Part shown: one piece after another, positions 44,345-53,706 of the stretch | How the letters are laid out: every line of letters starts with the position of its first letter | Position numbering within the stretch: the stretch's first letter is position 1 | The notes under the pieces: model-generated | The model's database searches: none | What the model was told of the DNA's origin: nothing | The model's input: only the letters and a program-made list of their open reading frames with translations | Assembly: GCF_026168515.1 (NCBI RefSeq) | Contig: NZ_CP093443.1 | Location: forward strand, 1,550,001 to 1,614,000 | Direction of reading: 5' to 3' | DNA from: Brevibacterium spongiae | Lineage (GTDB): Bacteria; Actinomycetota; Actinomycetes; Actinomycetales; Brevibacteriaceae | DNA: 64,000 nt | Made by a program: the position numbers and the translations under genes

Positions 44345-45493
44345 ATGTTCGACCTCTACCAACCTGCCGAAGAGCATGAAGAGATCCGTGCAGCCGTGCG
44401 CGATATCGTCGAGAAGAGGATCACTCCGTACGCGGCGGAGGTCGATGCGGATTCCCGTTACCCGCGCGAGGCCCACGACGCCCTCGTGGAGACTGATTTC
44501 TTCGCCGCCCACATCCCTGAGGAGTACGGGGGCATGGGAGCCGACGCACTGGCAGTGGCGATCATCATCGAAGAGGTGGCACGCGGCTGCGCTTCGTCCT
44601 CACTCATCCCGGCCGTGAACAAACTCGGCAGTCTGCCCGTTCAGCTCGGCGGCAGCGAAGAGATCAAGAAGAAGTACTTCCCCTCGGTCGCCTCCGGCGA
44701 AGCCGGATTCTCCTATGGACTGTCCGAGCGCGAGGCGGGTTCGGATACTGCATCCATGAAGACCCGCGCCGTCGCCGATGGCGATGACTGGATCCTCAAC
44801 GGTGTGAAGACCTGGATCACGAACGCCGGGGAATCCGAGTACTACACGGTGATGGCCGTGACCGACCCCGACGGAGCGCGCGGCCGCAATATCTCGGCCT
44901 TCGTCGTCGAGAAGTCCGACGAGGGCTTCACCTTCGGTGAGAAGGAGCGCAAGCTGGGCATCAAGGGCTCACCTACTCGTGAGCTGCTCTTCGACAACGT
45001 CCGCCTGCCGGGGGACCGGATCGTCGGCAAACCCGGAGAGGGGCTCAAGATCGCCCTGCGCACCCTCGACCACACGCGTGTGACGATCGCATCGCAAGCC
45101 GTCGGCATCGCTCAGGGTGCCCTCGACTACGCCCTGGCCTACGTCAAGGAGCGTCAGCAGTTCGGCAAGAACATCGCCGAGAACCAGGCCATCCAGTTCA
45201 TGCTCGCCGATATGGGCATGAAGCTCGAGGCCGCACGTCAGCTGACCTACACCGCTGCCGCAAAGAGCGAGCGGATGGACGACGATCTCACGTACTTCGG
45301 CGCGGCAGCGAAGGCCTTCGCCTCGGATGCTGCCATGGAGATCACCACTGACGCTGTGCAGCTGCTCGGCGGTGCCGGCTACGTCGTCGACCACCCGGTC
45401 GAGCGGATGATGCGCGATGCGAAGATCACCCAGATCTATGAGGGCACGAACCAGATCCAGCGGATGGTGATGGGCCGCAAGCTCATCGCCTGA
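44345..45493 (+). CDS. Acyl-CoA dehydrogenase
   Basis: 382 residues with the three usual domains: N-terminal helices (LYQPAEEHEEIRAAVRDIVE), the FAD-binding middle part (YGLSEREAGSDTASMKTRAV, WITNAGESEYYTV), and the C-terminal helices with the catalytic Glu in KITQIYEGTNQIQRMVM. It oxidises acyl-CoA at the alpha-beta bond; chain-length preference cannot be read. In actinobacteria an acyl-CoA dehydrogenase is often found beside purEK. AGGAG is closest to ATG 44345; ATG 44342 is in frame. Confidence 0.93.
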   Translation: MFDLYQPAEEHEEIRAAVRDIVEKRITPYAAEVDADSRYPREAHDALVETDFFAAHIPEEYGGMGADALAVAIIIEEVARGCASSSLIPAVNKLGSLPVQLGGSEEIKKKYFPSVASGEAGFSYGLSEREAGSDTASMKTRAVADGDDWILNGVKTWITNAGESEYYTVMAVTDPDGARGRNISAFVVEKSDEGFTFGEKERKLGIKGSPTRELLFDNVRLPGDRIVGKPGEGLKIALRTLDHTRVTIASQAVGIAQGALDYALAYVKERQQFGKNIAENQAIQFMLADMGMKLEAARQLTYTAAAKSERMDDDLTYFGAAAKAFASDAAMEITTDAVQLLGGAGYVVDHPVERMMRDAKITQIYEGTNQIQRMVMGRKLIA

Positions 45494-45850
45494 GGCCGGT
45501 TCCGTCCCCTCTTCCCGGGGCGGGCACGGCTTTCACCCTGAGGCGCGCACAGCGCCGGCCGGGGCGTGTGACACGGGCACTGCAGATTCTCCCGCTCGGG
45601 GGAGTCTGCAGTGCCCGTTGCTCTGCCTGTGAAGAATCGCACATGCTCAGAATCCGACATGCGCGGCGCGGATGTGCCGGAATCGACGGTTCTCACGCGA
45701 CACAATAGGTGAACACAGTGGACTCTGAACTGTTTTTGGCACAGTGGTCTGCGGTGGCATTCGGTGGAGAGAAGCGAACCGCGCGTGGTCACCGGCGGAT
45801 GTCGAAACCAGCATCAGTCCGTGAACAGAGCGCGAAGCGAAGGGAAGTCA
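45494..45850. other. Intergenic region before the LCP gene
   Basis: 357 bp. Besides the hairpin at 45573-45618 it contains an AT-rich part (CACAATAGGTGAACACAG near 45700) that probably holds the promoter of the LCP gene. A frame open from 45764 is not taken as coding because the better ribosome site is at 45840. Confidence 0.4.
45573..45618 (+). terminator. Hairpin after the acyl-CoA dehydrogenase gene
   Basis: Perfect arms ACGGGCACTGCAGA (45573-45586) and TCTGCAGTGCCCGT (45605-45618), with an inner CTCCC/GGGAG pair. No T-run follows, but the stem is long and lies 80 bp after the stop. Confidence 0.75.
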
Positions 45851-47371
45851 GTGGCCGAAACGAGATACGTGGACCCGATCCGCCACCCGTCGTATGCCTC
45901 GCAGCCGACGCGTGACGTTCGCGCCTGGCTGCTGCTCCTCGTCACCGTCCTCATCCCCGGCGGAGTCCAGCTCCTCTTCGGCCACCGCAGGTGGGCGAAG
46001 ATCTCCCTGTCGATCACTGCCCTCAGTTGGATACTGCTGATCCTCGCCGGAATCGTCGTCCTCATCGACCGGACCTTCCTGTTCACCATCGGCACGAACC
46101 CGATCATCCTCACGTTCCTCACGATCTGGGTTCCCGTCATTGCGGTCAACTGGGTCGTCTGCCTGTTCGACTCGCTGCGCCGGATCCGGCTCGTCACGAT
46201 CTCGCGCAAGGCCCGCAAGCGCTTCGTCGCGGCCTTCTGCGCCCTTATCCTCGTCGTCGTCGGCCCGCTGGCCTGGGGGGCGTCGATCCTGAACTCTCAG
46301 CGCGGTCTGATGAGCGACCTCTTCGCCTCCGGCAAAGCTCTCAAACCCGTCGACGGCCGCTACAACGTCCTCCTGCTGGGATCCGATGCCGGCAAGGGGC
46401 GAACGGGCATCCGGCCGGACTCCCTGTCCCTGGTCTCGATCGATGCGAAGACGGGCAAGTCCGTGATCGTCGGTCTGCCCCGCAATATGGAGAACGTGCC
46501 ATTCACCGAGGACTCACCGCTGTACAAGCACTATCCGCAGGGATACAACTGCGGTGACGAATGCCTGCTCAACGCCGTCTTCCAGCAGGGCGAACAGCAC
46601 AAGGACGAATTCGAGGACCCGAAGCAGGCCGGCGAGCAGGCCACCATGGACGCGGTCTCGGCGATCACCGGGCTCGCGGTTCAGTACTACGCGATGATCA
46701 ACCTCAAGGGATTCGAGAATCTCATCGACTCCCTCGGCGGCATCACTCTTGTCTCGGGCAAGCGGGTCCCGATCTCGTCGAAGGTCGACCCGACCACGGG
46801 GCAGCATGGGCCGGTCAAGGGGTGGATCGAACCGGGCAAGCAGAAGCTCGACGGATTCCACGCGCTGTGGTTCGCACGTTCCCGAGAGTTCTCCAGCGAC
46901 TACGAGCGGATGATCCGGCAGCGCTGTGTGCAGACGGCGATGGTCAAGCAGCTCGATCCGGCTACTGTGCTCACTCGTTATCAGGCGATCGCCAAAGCCA
47001 CCCCCGGGGCCGTGGCCACGAACATCCCCTCCTCTCAGGTGGACTCCTTCGTCGACCTTGCGCTCAAGGTGAAGTCGCAGAAGATCGAATCCCTCGACCT
47101 CACTCCGCCGCGCGTCACTCCGTCGAATCCTGACTTCGATGTGGCACAGATGCTCGTAGCCGATAAGATCGAGGAGGCGTCGAAGTCCTCGAAAGGGGAC
47201 AAGGACGCATTCTCGGCTTCCGAACGCGACCTGTCAGCCGCCGCCGGAGTCGATGCGGGACTCGATCCGGACCCCGGTTCCGGGCCGCAGCTGCTGGCGC
47301 AGGGCGCCGGCGACAGCTCTGCTGACAACGGCGATGAAGCCGACGCAAAGGCGATCTGCTACGTGCCCTGA
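45851..47371 (+). CDS. LytR-CpsA-Psr (LCP) family cell-wall ligase
   Basis: 506 residues. Four hydrophobic segments near the N-terminus (WLLLLVTVLIPGGVQLLFG, ISLSITALSWILLILAGIV, ILTFLTIWVPVIAVNW, FCALILVVVGPLAWGASIL) precede an external LCP domain: NVLLLGSDAGKGRTGIRPDSL, VGLPRNMENV, and ARSREFSSDYERMIRQRCV with the conserved Asp and Arg residues that bind the pyrophosphate of lipid carriers. It should attach wall polymers to peptidoglycan. GTG 45851 (after GAAGGGAAG) is chosen over the longer frame. It precedes a peptidoglycan hydrolase gene. Confidence 0.92.
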   Translation: MAETRYVDPIRHPSYASQPTRDVRAWLLLLVTVLIPGGVQLLFGHRRWAKISLSITALSWILLILAGIVVLIDRTFLFTIGTNPIILTFLTIWVPVIAVNWVVCLFDSLRRIRLVTISRKARKRFVAAFCALILVVVGPLAWGASILNSQRGLMSDLFASGKALKPVDGRYNVLLLGSDAGKGRTGIRPDSLSLVSIDAKTGKSVIVGLPRNMENVPFTEDSPLYKHYPQGYNCGDECLLNAVFQQGEQHKDEFEDPKQAGEQATMDAVSAITGLAVQYYAMINLKGFENLIDSLGGITLVSGKRVPISSKVDPTTGQHGPVKGWIEPGKQKLDGFHALWFARSREFSSDYERMIRQRCVQTAMVKQLDPATVLTRYQAIAKATPGAVATNIPSSQVDSFVDLALKVKSQKIESLDLTPPRVTPSNPDFDVAQMLVADKIEEASKSSKGDKDAFSASERDLSAAAGVDAGLDPDPGSGPQLLAQGAGDSSADNGDEADAKAICYVP

Positions 47372-47389
47372 GGCATCTGAGGCGGGCCT

Positions 47390-47419
47390 GACGGTAGCGG
47401 CTCAATGACCGAAACCGTC
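47390..47419 (+). terminator. Hairpin after the LCP gene
   Basis: GACGGTAGCGG pairs with CCGAAACCGTC around an 8-base loop, one internal mismatch. It lies 18 bp after the stop codon; the intervening bases are a 10-bp tandem run with CTGAGG words. Confidence 0.55.
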
Positions 47420-47482
47420 TGACCGAAGACGATTCCGGGAAAAACTTTTGCTCGGTGTGTCCCTTGCCAATACTGGGAACCA

Positions 47483-47542
47483 CACTCGTGTAATTAGAAT
47501 ATTCCAGTCTGTGGCTAGTCTGACACGCCGAAAATGTGTAAC
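47483..47542 (+). promoter_or_regulatory. CACTCGTGTAATT box and GTGTAAC word before the hydrolase gene
   Basis: CACTCGTGTAATT (47483-47495) differs by one base from CACGCGTGTAATT in the whiB promoter (55783-55795). A further GTGTAAC lies at 47536-47542. These may be shared promoter or regulator sites; GTAAY repeats recall those of MtrA-type response regulators, but this is a guess. Confidence 0.4.
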
Positions 47543-47636
47543 AATTTTGAGATGTTGGGGTTTCCCGCCGTACTGCCAACGGTGCAGGGGTCCCCGAGGC
47601 CTGAACTTCCCTGTCTTCCTCGAAAAGGCTGTAACG

Positions 47637-50414
47637 ATGAAATATCTATTGCCCACTGTCGCGGGCTGCGCTTCTGTCGCACTCGTCGGCACCTTAGCGG
47701 TCTCGGCACCGACGGCCTTCGCGGCCACGTCGTCGCCCGATGTGTCCAAAGAGGAGCTGAGCGTCAGCGAAGAGGGACTCAACGTCCCCGGTGCTCGCGA
47801 TTCCAGTGATTCCACTGCCACCGCCGCCAACCAGAGTGCGACGAGCAATCTGCCGAACATCTTCAAGTCGCAGACCGCATTGGCTGCGACCAAGGTGCCG
47901 GAGTTCGTCAACGCCTCGACATCGACTGGGTCGGCTGTCAACGCCTCCGCTGTGACCGGTTCGGTCAACACCACGTCTGCCGGACTCACCTCCGAGTCCG
48001 ATGAGGCTGTGTCGTCCGAGGGGTCCGCCCCGTCCAAGACGGAACAGGCTCCGGCCGAGGACGAGAAGTCCGAAGATGCCGAGGACAAAGGTTCTCAGGA
48101 CTCCGCTGAGGAGTCAGAGACCAAGGACGACGAGGACATCTCCGGTTCGGTTCGTCAGAAGACCGAAGACGGCGTGAACATCGCGCTCATCTCCGACGTC
48201 CTCGATGTGCCGACGAACAATCCGAGCCTCGTCGGCTTCACGTTCTCTGAGTCGAAGTCCAATATCCGCATTCAGGTCCGCATCAAGCACGGATCCGAGT
48301 GGGGCAGCTGGGACACTCTCGACGAGGAGCAGCAGGAGGAAGCTCAGAACAAAGGTTCGGAGCCGATGACGGTGACGAACGCCTCAGGAGTGCAGATGCG
48401 CATCCTCGGTGATTCCGCGCCGAGCGATGCCGAGCTCGTGCTCGTGGATCCCAAGCGCGCAGCCGGCGACGCACAGGCAGTTTCCGAGAATGCTCCCGTC
48501 GATCTCGGCCAGCAGTCCGCCGACGGCGCGGAGGGTTCCGATGCCGCAACCGATGAGTCGATCGGCACCGAGTCGGCCGAGGCCGAGAACGTCAGCGCCG
48601 CCGCGGGTGGGACCGTGAGCAACCAGAACTACGTGCCGGGTTCGTCATCGGTGGACACCGTTGCGAAGAAGGTCTCGAAGCCGAAGATCGGTTCGCGCAG
48701 CTCGTGGGGCGCTAAGGCCTACCGCGGCAGCCCGGACTACGCCAGCGGGATCAAACAGGCAGTCGTCCACCACACCTCTGGTTCGAACAGCTACTCGGCC
48801 GAGGACGTCCCCGGAATCATCCGCGGTATCCAGGCCTACCACCAGGACGGACGTGGCTGGAACGACATCGGCTACAACGTCGTCGCGGATAAGTACGGTC
48901 GCCTCTGGCAGGCCCGCGGCGGTGACGTCTCGAAGGCTGTCATCGGTGCGCACGTGACCGGACACAACTCCGGAACGTTCGGCATCTCCGTGCTGGGTAC
49001 CTACAACGGTGCGGCCCCGCCGAAGAAGACCCGTGACGCCGTGGCCTCGGCGATCGCCTGGAAGTTCTCCATCAACGGAATCTCGAAGGCGACGAAGTCG
49101 AACATGGTCGGACACCGCGACCTGGGACAGACCGACTGCCCCGGTGATGCCTTCTACGCGAAGATGGGCGAGATGCGCTCGACCGTCAACTCGATCATGA
49201 AGACCGGCGAGCAGCCCGACTCCAAGAAGGACGACTCCAAGAAGGACGACAAGTCCAAGGATGACTCCAAGAAGGACGACTCAAAGAAGTCTGAGACGCC
49301 GAAGGCGAAGACTGCGATCGAGAAGTACGCCGAGAAGAACAAGCTCGGCAAGGCTGTCGGCAAGGAATACGCGGTCAAGGGCATTTCCGGTGCCAAGGCT
49401 CAGAAGTTCGAAAAGGGTGTCGTCTACTGGTCCAAGAAGACCGGCGCCTACCACCTGTCCGGAGCGATCGCCTCGTCGTACAAGGGCGATGCGATCACCC
49501 GCTTGGGGCTGCCCACCTCTGCGGAGAAGGGCGGCCTCAAGGCCGGGGGTGTCGCACAGCGCTTCGAAAAGGGGTCCTTCTACTGGTCGAAGGCCACCGG
49601 CGCTCACTACACCTCCGGTGTGATCATGAAGTACTGGGGTGACAAGGGGACCGTCAAGGGGCACCTGGGTTACCCCACGTCCGACGTGGTCTATAAGAAC
49701 GGTCGCGGCGAGCAGCTCTTCCAGGGAGCCCGACTCGTCTGGGCCGAGGGCTACGGCACCACCGAATTCTCCGCCAAGGGGTCGATCTCCGGCGGCGTGA
49801 CGGACGACAACAGTCCGGGCGGCTCGACACCGCCAGGAGACAAGTCGACCGATGACAAGTCGCCTGCAGACTCCGGGGAAGGTTCTGCAGACGGCAAAGA
49901 CTCGAAGGACGACAAGTCCAAGGACGACTCCAAGAAGGACGATAAGTCCAAGGATGACTCCAAGAAGGACGACTCCAAGAAGGACGATAAGTCCAAGGAC
50001 GACTCCAAGAAGAAGGACGACAAGAAGAAGGACGAGGCGAGCAAGGCAGAGAAGATCGCTGCCCAGCGTGCGTCAGTGATCAAGGATGCCAAGGCCAACC
50101 TCGGCGTCAAATATGTCTGGGGCGGAACCTCGCCGAAGAACGGCTGGGACTGCTCGGGCTACACCCAGTACGTCTACGGCAAGAACGGCATCAAGCTGCC
50201 GCGGACAACCAGCCAGCAGCGCTATGCGGGCAAGGAGGTCTCGATCAAGGATGCGAAGCCAGGCGACCTGATCTGGATCCCCGGCCACATCGGGATCATC
50301 TCCGAGACCAAGGGTCAGATGTACGATGCAGGCTCGACCCGGACGAACACCACGAAGCGCAGCTACAGCTGGATGCTCAATCGAGGAGCGAAGGTCATCC
50401 GCGTCATCGGCTGA
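47637..50414 (+). CDS. Secreted peptidoglycan hydrolase: PGRP amidase, LGFP repeats and NlpC/P60
   Basis: 925 residues. A signal peptide (MKYLLPTVAGCASVALVGTL, cut probably after AFA) is followed by about 310 acidic residues. The PGRP/amidase-2 domain (about 345-520) has Zn ligands in VVHHTSGSN and GHRDLGQTDCPGD. Then come LGFP-type wall-binding repeats (about 560-715, ending in QKFEKGVVYWS, QRFEKGSFYWS, QLFQGARLVWA). The NlpC/P60 domain (about 818-925) has Cys in WDCSGYTQYVYG and His in GHIGIIS. Two K/D/S-repeat linkers separate the parts. It should cut both amide and endopeptide bonds of peptidoglycan. Confidence 0.93.
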   Translation: MKYLLPTVAGCASVALVGTLAVSAPTAFAATSSPDVSKEELSVSEEGLNVPGARDSSDSTATAANQSATSNLPNIFKSQTALAATKVPEFVNASTSTGSAVNASAVTGSVNTTSAGLTSESDEAVSSEGSAPSKTEQAPAEDEKSEDAEDKGSQDSAEESETKDDEDISGSVRQKTEDGVNIALISDVLDVPTNNPSLVGFTFSESKSNIRIQVRIKHGSEWGSWDTLDEEQQEEAQNKGSEPMTVTNASGVQMRILGDSAPSDAELVLVDPKRAAGDAQAVSENAPVDLGQQSADGAEGSDAATDESIGTESAEAENVSAAAGGTVSNQNYVPGSSSVDTVAKKVSKPKIGSRSSWGAKAYRGSPDYASGIKQAVVHHTSGSNSYSAEDVPGIIRGIQAYHQDGRGWNDIGYNVVADKYGRLWQARGGDVSKAVIGAHVTGHNSGTFGISVLGTYNGAAPPKKTRDAVASAIAWKFSINGISKATKSNMVGHRDLGQTDCPGDAFYAKMGEMRSTVNSIMKTGEQPDSKKDDSKKDDKSKDDSKKDDSKKSETPKAKTAIEKYAEKNKLGKAVGKEYAVKGISGAKAQKFEKGVVYWSKKTGAYHLSGAIASSYKGDAITRLGLPTSAEKGGLKAGGVAQRFEKGSFYWSKATGAHYTSGVIMKYWGDKGTVKGHLGYPTSDVVYKNGRGEQLFQGARLVWAEGYGTTEFSAKGSISGGVTDDNSPGGSTPPGDKSTDDKSPADSGEGSADGKDSKDDKSKDDSKKDDKSKDDSKKDDSKKDDKSKDDSKKKDDKKKDEASKAEKIAAQRASVIKDAKANLGVKYVWGGTSPKNGWDCSGYTQYVYGKNGIKLPRTTSQQRYAGKEVSIKDAKPGDLIWIPGHIGIISETKGQMYDAGSTRTNTTKRSYSWMLNRGAKVIRVIG
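49222..50045 (+). repeat. DDSKK-type codon repeats in two linkers of the hydrolase gene
   Basis: Repeats of GACTCCAAGAAGGACGAC-like words occur at about 49222-49287 and 49906-50033, encoding DDSKKDDK linkers. The near-identical DNA in the two places could recombine and delete the LGFP region in between. Confidence 0.7.
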
Positions 50415-50454
50415 CCTGCTGCCGAGACGGCAGGGCTGAGACGGCCTCACCGAG

Positions 50455-50510
50455 AGTGCCCCCATGGGGATCCGATTCCGGATCACCCACGGGGGCACTT
50501 TCGGGTTTTC
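50455..50510 (+). terminator. Rho-independent terminator of the hydrolase gene
   Basis: AGTGCCCCC (50455-50463) pairs with GGGGGCACT (50491-50499), with a second inner stem GATCCG/CGGATC, and is followed by TTCGGGTTTT. The gap to manA (50511-50700) shows no gene. Confidence 0.85.
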
Positions 50511-50700
50511 CCTCAGATTCTGCGCCTCCGCCTCGGAGCAGAATGTGTTCTTCCAGGTCAAGGCGGTGAATAGTGTGTGACTTCGGCTGAACAGTGAGTG
50601 AAGTGCCCGGCCGTGGCGCACTGTGGCCGCTATCGTGGACAGTGCACACCCGGAACAGCCGGATGTGGTTTCGACACCGATCCATCCTAGGGGGCCTACA

Positions 50701-52014
50701 GTGCATCGTCTGCACAACACGGTCAAGAACTTCGCATGGGGCAGCACGGACGCGATTCCCGCGCTTCTGGGCACCACTCCCGACGGCACCCCCTGCGCGG
50801 AACTGTGGCTCGGAGCCCATCCGATGAGCCCCTCCCAGCTCGATGTGCACCAGGAGCACACCGCGGCTGAGCGCAAACGCCGCGGTCGCCTCGGCGGGAC
50901 GGACTCGACGGGGGCCGTGGCGACGGAGCGCAAGCTCGGCCCCAACCTCATCGAGTATCTTGCCGGCGACCCGATGGGTCTGCTCGGTCACGACTCCGTC
51001 GAGGCATTCGGTGCTCGACTGCCGTTCCTGCTCAAGGTGCTGTCGGCATCGAAGGCCCTGTCGATCCAGGTGCACCCGAACAAGGACCAGGCTCGGAACG
51101 GGTTCGCCGCCGAAGAGGCAGTCGGGCCGGCGCTGGACGCCCCGGACCGCAACTACAAGGACGCCTCGGCGAAGCCCGAACTCATCTGCGCCCTCACCGA
51201 CTTCCATGCGCTCACAGGTTTCCGCCCGCGCAAGGCCGTTCGTGCGACCTTCGAGCGAATGCTGTCCCAACCGCTGACGCCGTCCTCGCTGGACTTCCTC
51301 GGAGCCGTCATCGGTTCGCTGAAGTCCTTCGGCGAGGGCAAGGCCTTCTCACGCGCCGTCGAACTGATCCTCGGGGACCCGCGTGCTGCCGGACTTGTCG
51401 ACGAGGTGGCCGCTCACGGAATGGACGAGCTTCCGGAACGGCATGTCAGCCGCCTCGGCAGCGCTGTCGACCCGGCCCAGACCTTCTGCGAACTCGTCGA
51501 TGACTATCCGCACGATCCCGGTGTGCTCGTGGGGCTCATGCTCAACCGTGTGCACCTGCAGCCGGGAGAAGCGCTGGCGATGGAAGCCGGAGTCCTGCAT
51601 GCCTACCTCTTCGGCACCGGCATCGAGATCATGGCGTCGAGTGACAATGTGCTGCGCGGTGGTCTGACTTCGAAGCACGTCGATATCGAAGAACTGACGA
51701 CGATCGCCGACTTCCGTGCCGGCAGGCCGCGCATGGTCGAACCCGACCGCGCCGGCGTCCTGCGCGGTGCCACGGACGACTTCGCCCTGCAGGCGCTGCG
51801 GTGCCCGCGACAGACGCCCATCGAACGCCGGGGTGCCGCGATCGCACTGTGCACGGCGGGGACAGTCACGCTGAACTCGCTCGGCTCGACGATCACACTC
51901 GACCGCGGGGAGAGCGCGTTCATCGCGGCCAACGAGCCGACTGTGACAGCTGAGGGCCACGGCGATCTGTTCGTCGCGACAACCGGTCTGGAGTCTACCC
52001 CGGCGCTTCGCTGA
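50701..52014 (+). CDS. manA: Mannose-6-phosphate isomerase, class I
   Basis: 437 residues. N-terminal LHNTVKNFAWGSTDAIPALLG, metal site QVHPNKDQARNGF, KPELICALTDFHALTGFR, and the catalytic ESG-like region GEALAMEAGVLHAYLFGTGIEIMASSDNVLRGGLTSKHVD (key parts HAYLFGTGIE and NVLRGG) identify type I phosphomannose isomerase, a zinc enzyme interconverting fructose-6-P and mannose-6-P. GTG 50701 follows AGGGGG. With manB at 61758 it supplies GDP-mannose precursors. Confidence 0.93.
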   Translation: MHRLHNTVKNFAWGSTDAIPALLGTTPDGTPCAELWLGAHPMSPSQLDVHQEHTAAERKRRGRLGGTDSTGAVATERKLGPNLIEYLAGDPMGLLGHDSVEAFGARLPFLLKVLSASKALSIQVHPNKDQARNGFAAEEAVGPALDAPDRNYKDASAKPELICALTDFHALTGFRPRKAVRATFERMLSQPLTPSSLDFLGAVIGSLKSFGEGKAFSRAVELILGDPRAAGLVDEVAAHGMDELPERHVSRLGSAVDPAQTFCELVDDYPHDPGVLVGLMLNRVHLQPGEALAMEAGVLHAYLFGTGIEIMASSDNVLRGGLTSKHVDIEELTTIADFRAGRPRMVEPDRAGVLRGATDDFALQALRCPRQTPIERRGAAIALCTAGTVTLNSLGSTITLDRGESAFIAANEPTVTAEGHGDLFVATTGLESTPALR

Positions 52015-52065
52015 GCACCTCAGCAGGCAGGATCCGACCTCTGGTCAGACTCCCTGAACCCACAA

Positions 52066-52121
52066 TGTCCGGTCGATCCACGTCGAATTCCCCGAAGGGA
52101 ACGACGCGGGTCGACCGGACA
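52066..52121. terminator. Long hairpin between convergent manA and CoA-transferase genes
   Basis: TGTCCGGTCGA (52066-52076) pairs with TCGACCGGACA (52111-52121), and pairing continues inward through CACGTCG/CGACGCG and TTCCC/GGGAA with few mismatches. It is centred between convergent operons and can act on both strands. Confidence 0.8.
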
Positions 52122-52260
52122 ATGTGTTTCGAGCTGTGACCGCCGCTGTGTGAGGGAGGGCCGGGGCATCCGTCCCTGCGAGCTCGACGGTACGGCGGCT
52201 TCTCCCGCCATTCCTCCGGTCACGGCGACGGCCGTGGACCCGGCGGAATCGGCAGGTGAC

Positions 52261-52923
52261 TCAGGCGGCGACCTCGATGGTGGGCACGTCGTCGGGGACG
52301 ACCACCTCGGCGCCGGTCTTCTCCTTGACCTCGTCGACGGTCACCCCGGGGGCGAGCTCGACGAGGGTGAACGAATCACCGGAGACGTCGAGAACCGCGA
52401 TGTCGGTGATGATGCGCTCGACGACGCCTTTTCCGGTCAGCGGCAGATCGCAGGACTTCAGCAGCTTGTGCGAACCGTCCTTGGCCACATGATCCATGAT
52501 GACGATGACGCGCTGGGCACCGTGGACGAGGTCCATGGCACCGCCCATGCCCTTGACCATCTTGCCCGGGATCATCCAGTTCGCGATGTCGCCGTTCGTG
52601 GCCACCTGCATGGCGCCGAGGATCGCGGCGTTGATCTTTCCACCGCGGATCATGCCGAAGCTCGCCGCCGAATCGAAGTAGGCGGCGCCCGGGTTCATCG
52701 TGACGATCTCCTTGCCCGCGTTGATGAGGTCGGGATCGATCTCATCTTCGGTGGGGTAGGGGCCGACGCCCAGCAGCCCGTTCTCGGACTGGAGGACGAG
52801 GTGGACACCCTCGGGCAGGAAGTTCGGAACCAGGGTGGGCATGCCGATGCCGAGGTTGACGTAGCTGCCGTCTTCGAGTTCCTGGGCGGCACGGGCCGCC
52901 ATCTGATTGCGTGTCAATGACAT
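52261..52923 (-). CDS. 3-oxoacid CoA-transferase subunit B
   Basis: 220 residues. [25 protein letters not shown] and the catalytic Glu in [14 protein letters not shown] are the signature of the beta subunit of succinyl-CoA:3-ketoacid (or 3-oxoadipate) CoA-transferases; [21 protein letters not shown] also fits. It works with the alpha subunit encoded 12 bp upstream in ketone-body or beta-ketoadipate breakdown. No other pathway gene is close, so ScoB and PcaJ cannot be separated; acetoacetate use is slightly favoured. Confidence 0.9.
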   Translation of the reverse strand: MSLTRNQMAARAAQELEDGSYVNLGIGMPTLVPNFLPEGVHLVLQSENGLLGVGPYPTEDEIDPDLINAGKEIVTMNPGAAYFDSAASFGMIRGGKINAAILGAMQVATNGDIANWMIPGKMVKGMGGAMDLVHGAQRVIVIMDHVAKDGSHKLLKSCDLPLTGKGVVERIITDIAVLDVSGDSFTLVELAPGVTVDEVKEKTGAEVVVPDDVPTIEVAA

Positions 52924-52935
52924 TGCTGTGTCTCC

Positions 52936-53706
52936 TCAGGCTTCTCGTACGGTGCGCTTCTCGATGGGCTTGTCCGCCACCTGCTCGGGCGTCAGCGGCA
53001 CCACACGGTGGACGAAGACGCCGGGCACATGGACGTGATCCGGATCGATCTCACCGGGTTCGACGAGCTTCTCGACCTCGGCGATGGTGATGCGGGCCGA
53101 CTGGGCGGCCGGGGGATTGAAGTTGCGGGCAGAGGAATGGAAGACGAGGTTGCCGTGTCGATCGCCGACCGCGGCACGCACGAGCGCGTAGTCCGGCGCC
53201 AGCGACTTCTCGAGGACGTATTCCTTGTCTTCGCCGAAGGTGTCGAAGACCTTCGTCTCCTTGGCGGGAGACTCCTTGACGACATTGCCGTCAGTGTCAT
53301 ACTTCCACGGCATTCCGCCCTCGGCGACCTGCGTTCCCGCACCTGTGATGGTGTAGAAGCCCGGGATTCCGGCGCCTCCGGCCCGCAGCTTCTCGGCCAG
53401 AGTGCCCTGCGGGGTGAGTTCGACCTCAAGCTCACCGGAGAGGTACTGGCGGGCGAATTCCTTGTTCTCGCCCACGTACGAGGCGATGATGCGGCGGAGC
53501 CTGCCGTCGGCGAGCAGAATGCCCAGACCACGGCCGTCGACGCCGGCGTTGTTCGAGATCACCTCGAGGTCTTTGGCTCCCTGGTCCTGAAGCGCCCGGA
53601 TGAGGAATTCCGGAACACCCACGACACCGAAGCCGCCTACGGCGATCGATGATCCATCTGCAATGTCGGCCACCGCTGCAGCGGGGGTTTCAACTACTTT
53701 GTCCAT
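52936..53706 (-). CDS. 3-oxoacid CoA-transferase subunit A
   Basis: 256 residues with the alpha-subunit motifs GSSIAVGGFGVVGVPEFLI, SNNAGVDGRGLGILL and YVGENKEFARQYLSGELEVELTPQGTLAEKLRAGGAGIPGFYT (key part TPQGTLAEKLRAGGAGIP). It forms the heteromer with the B subunit. Its 5' end overlaps the TIGR03089 gene by 13 bp on the same strand, suggesting one transcript of three genes. Confidence 0.9.
   Translation of the reverse strand: MDKVVETPAAAVADIADGSSIAVGGFGVVGVPEFLIRALQDQGAKDLEVISNNAGVDGRGLGILLADGRLRRIIASYVGENKEFARQYLSGELEVELTPQGTLAEKLRAGGAGIPGFYTITGAGTQVAEGGMPWKYDTDGNVVKESPAKETKVFDTFGEDKEYVLEKSLAPDYALVRAAVGDRHGNLVFHSSARNFNPPAAQSARITIAEVEKLVEPGEIDPDHVHVPGVFVHRVVPLTPEQVADKPIEKRTVREA

Noticed and set aside
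47420..47636. Possible c-di-AMP (ydaO) riboswitch before the wall hydrolase
   Set aside because: Such riboswitches often precede wall hydrolase genes in actinobacteria, but I could not find the conserved ydaO core; only short stems are visible.
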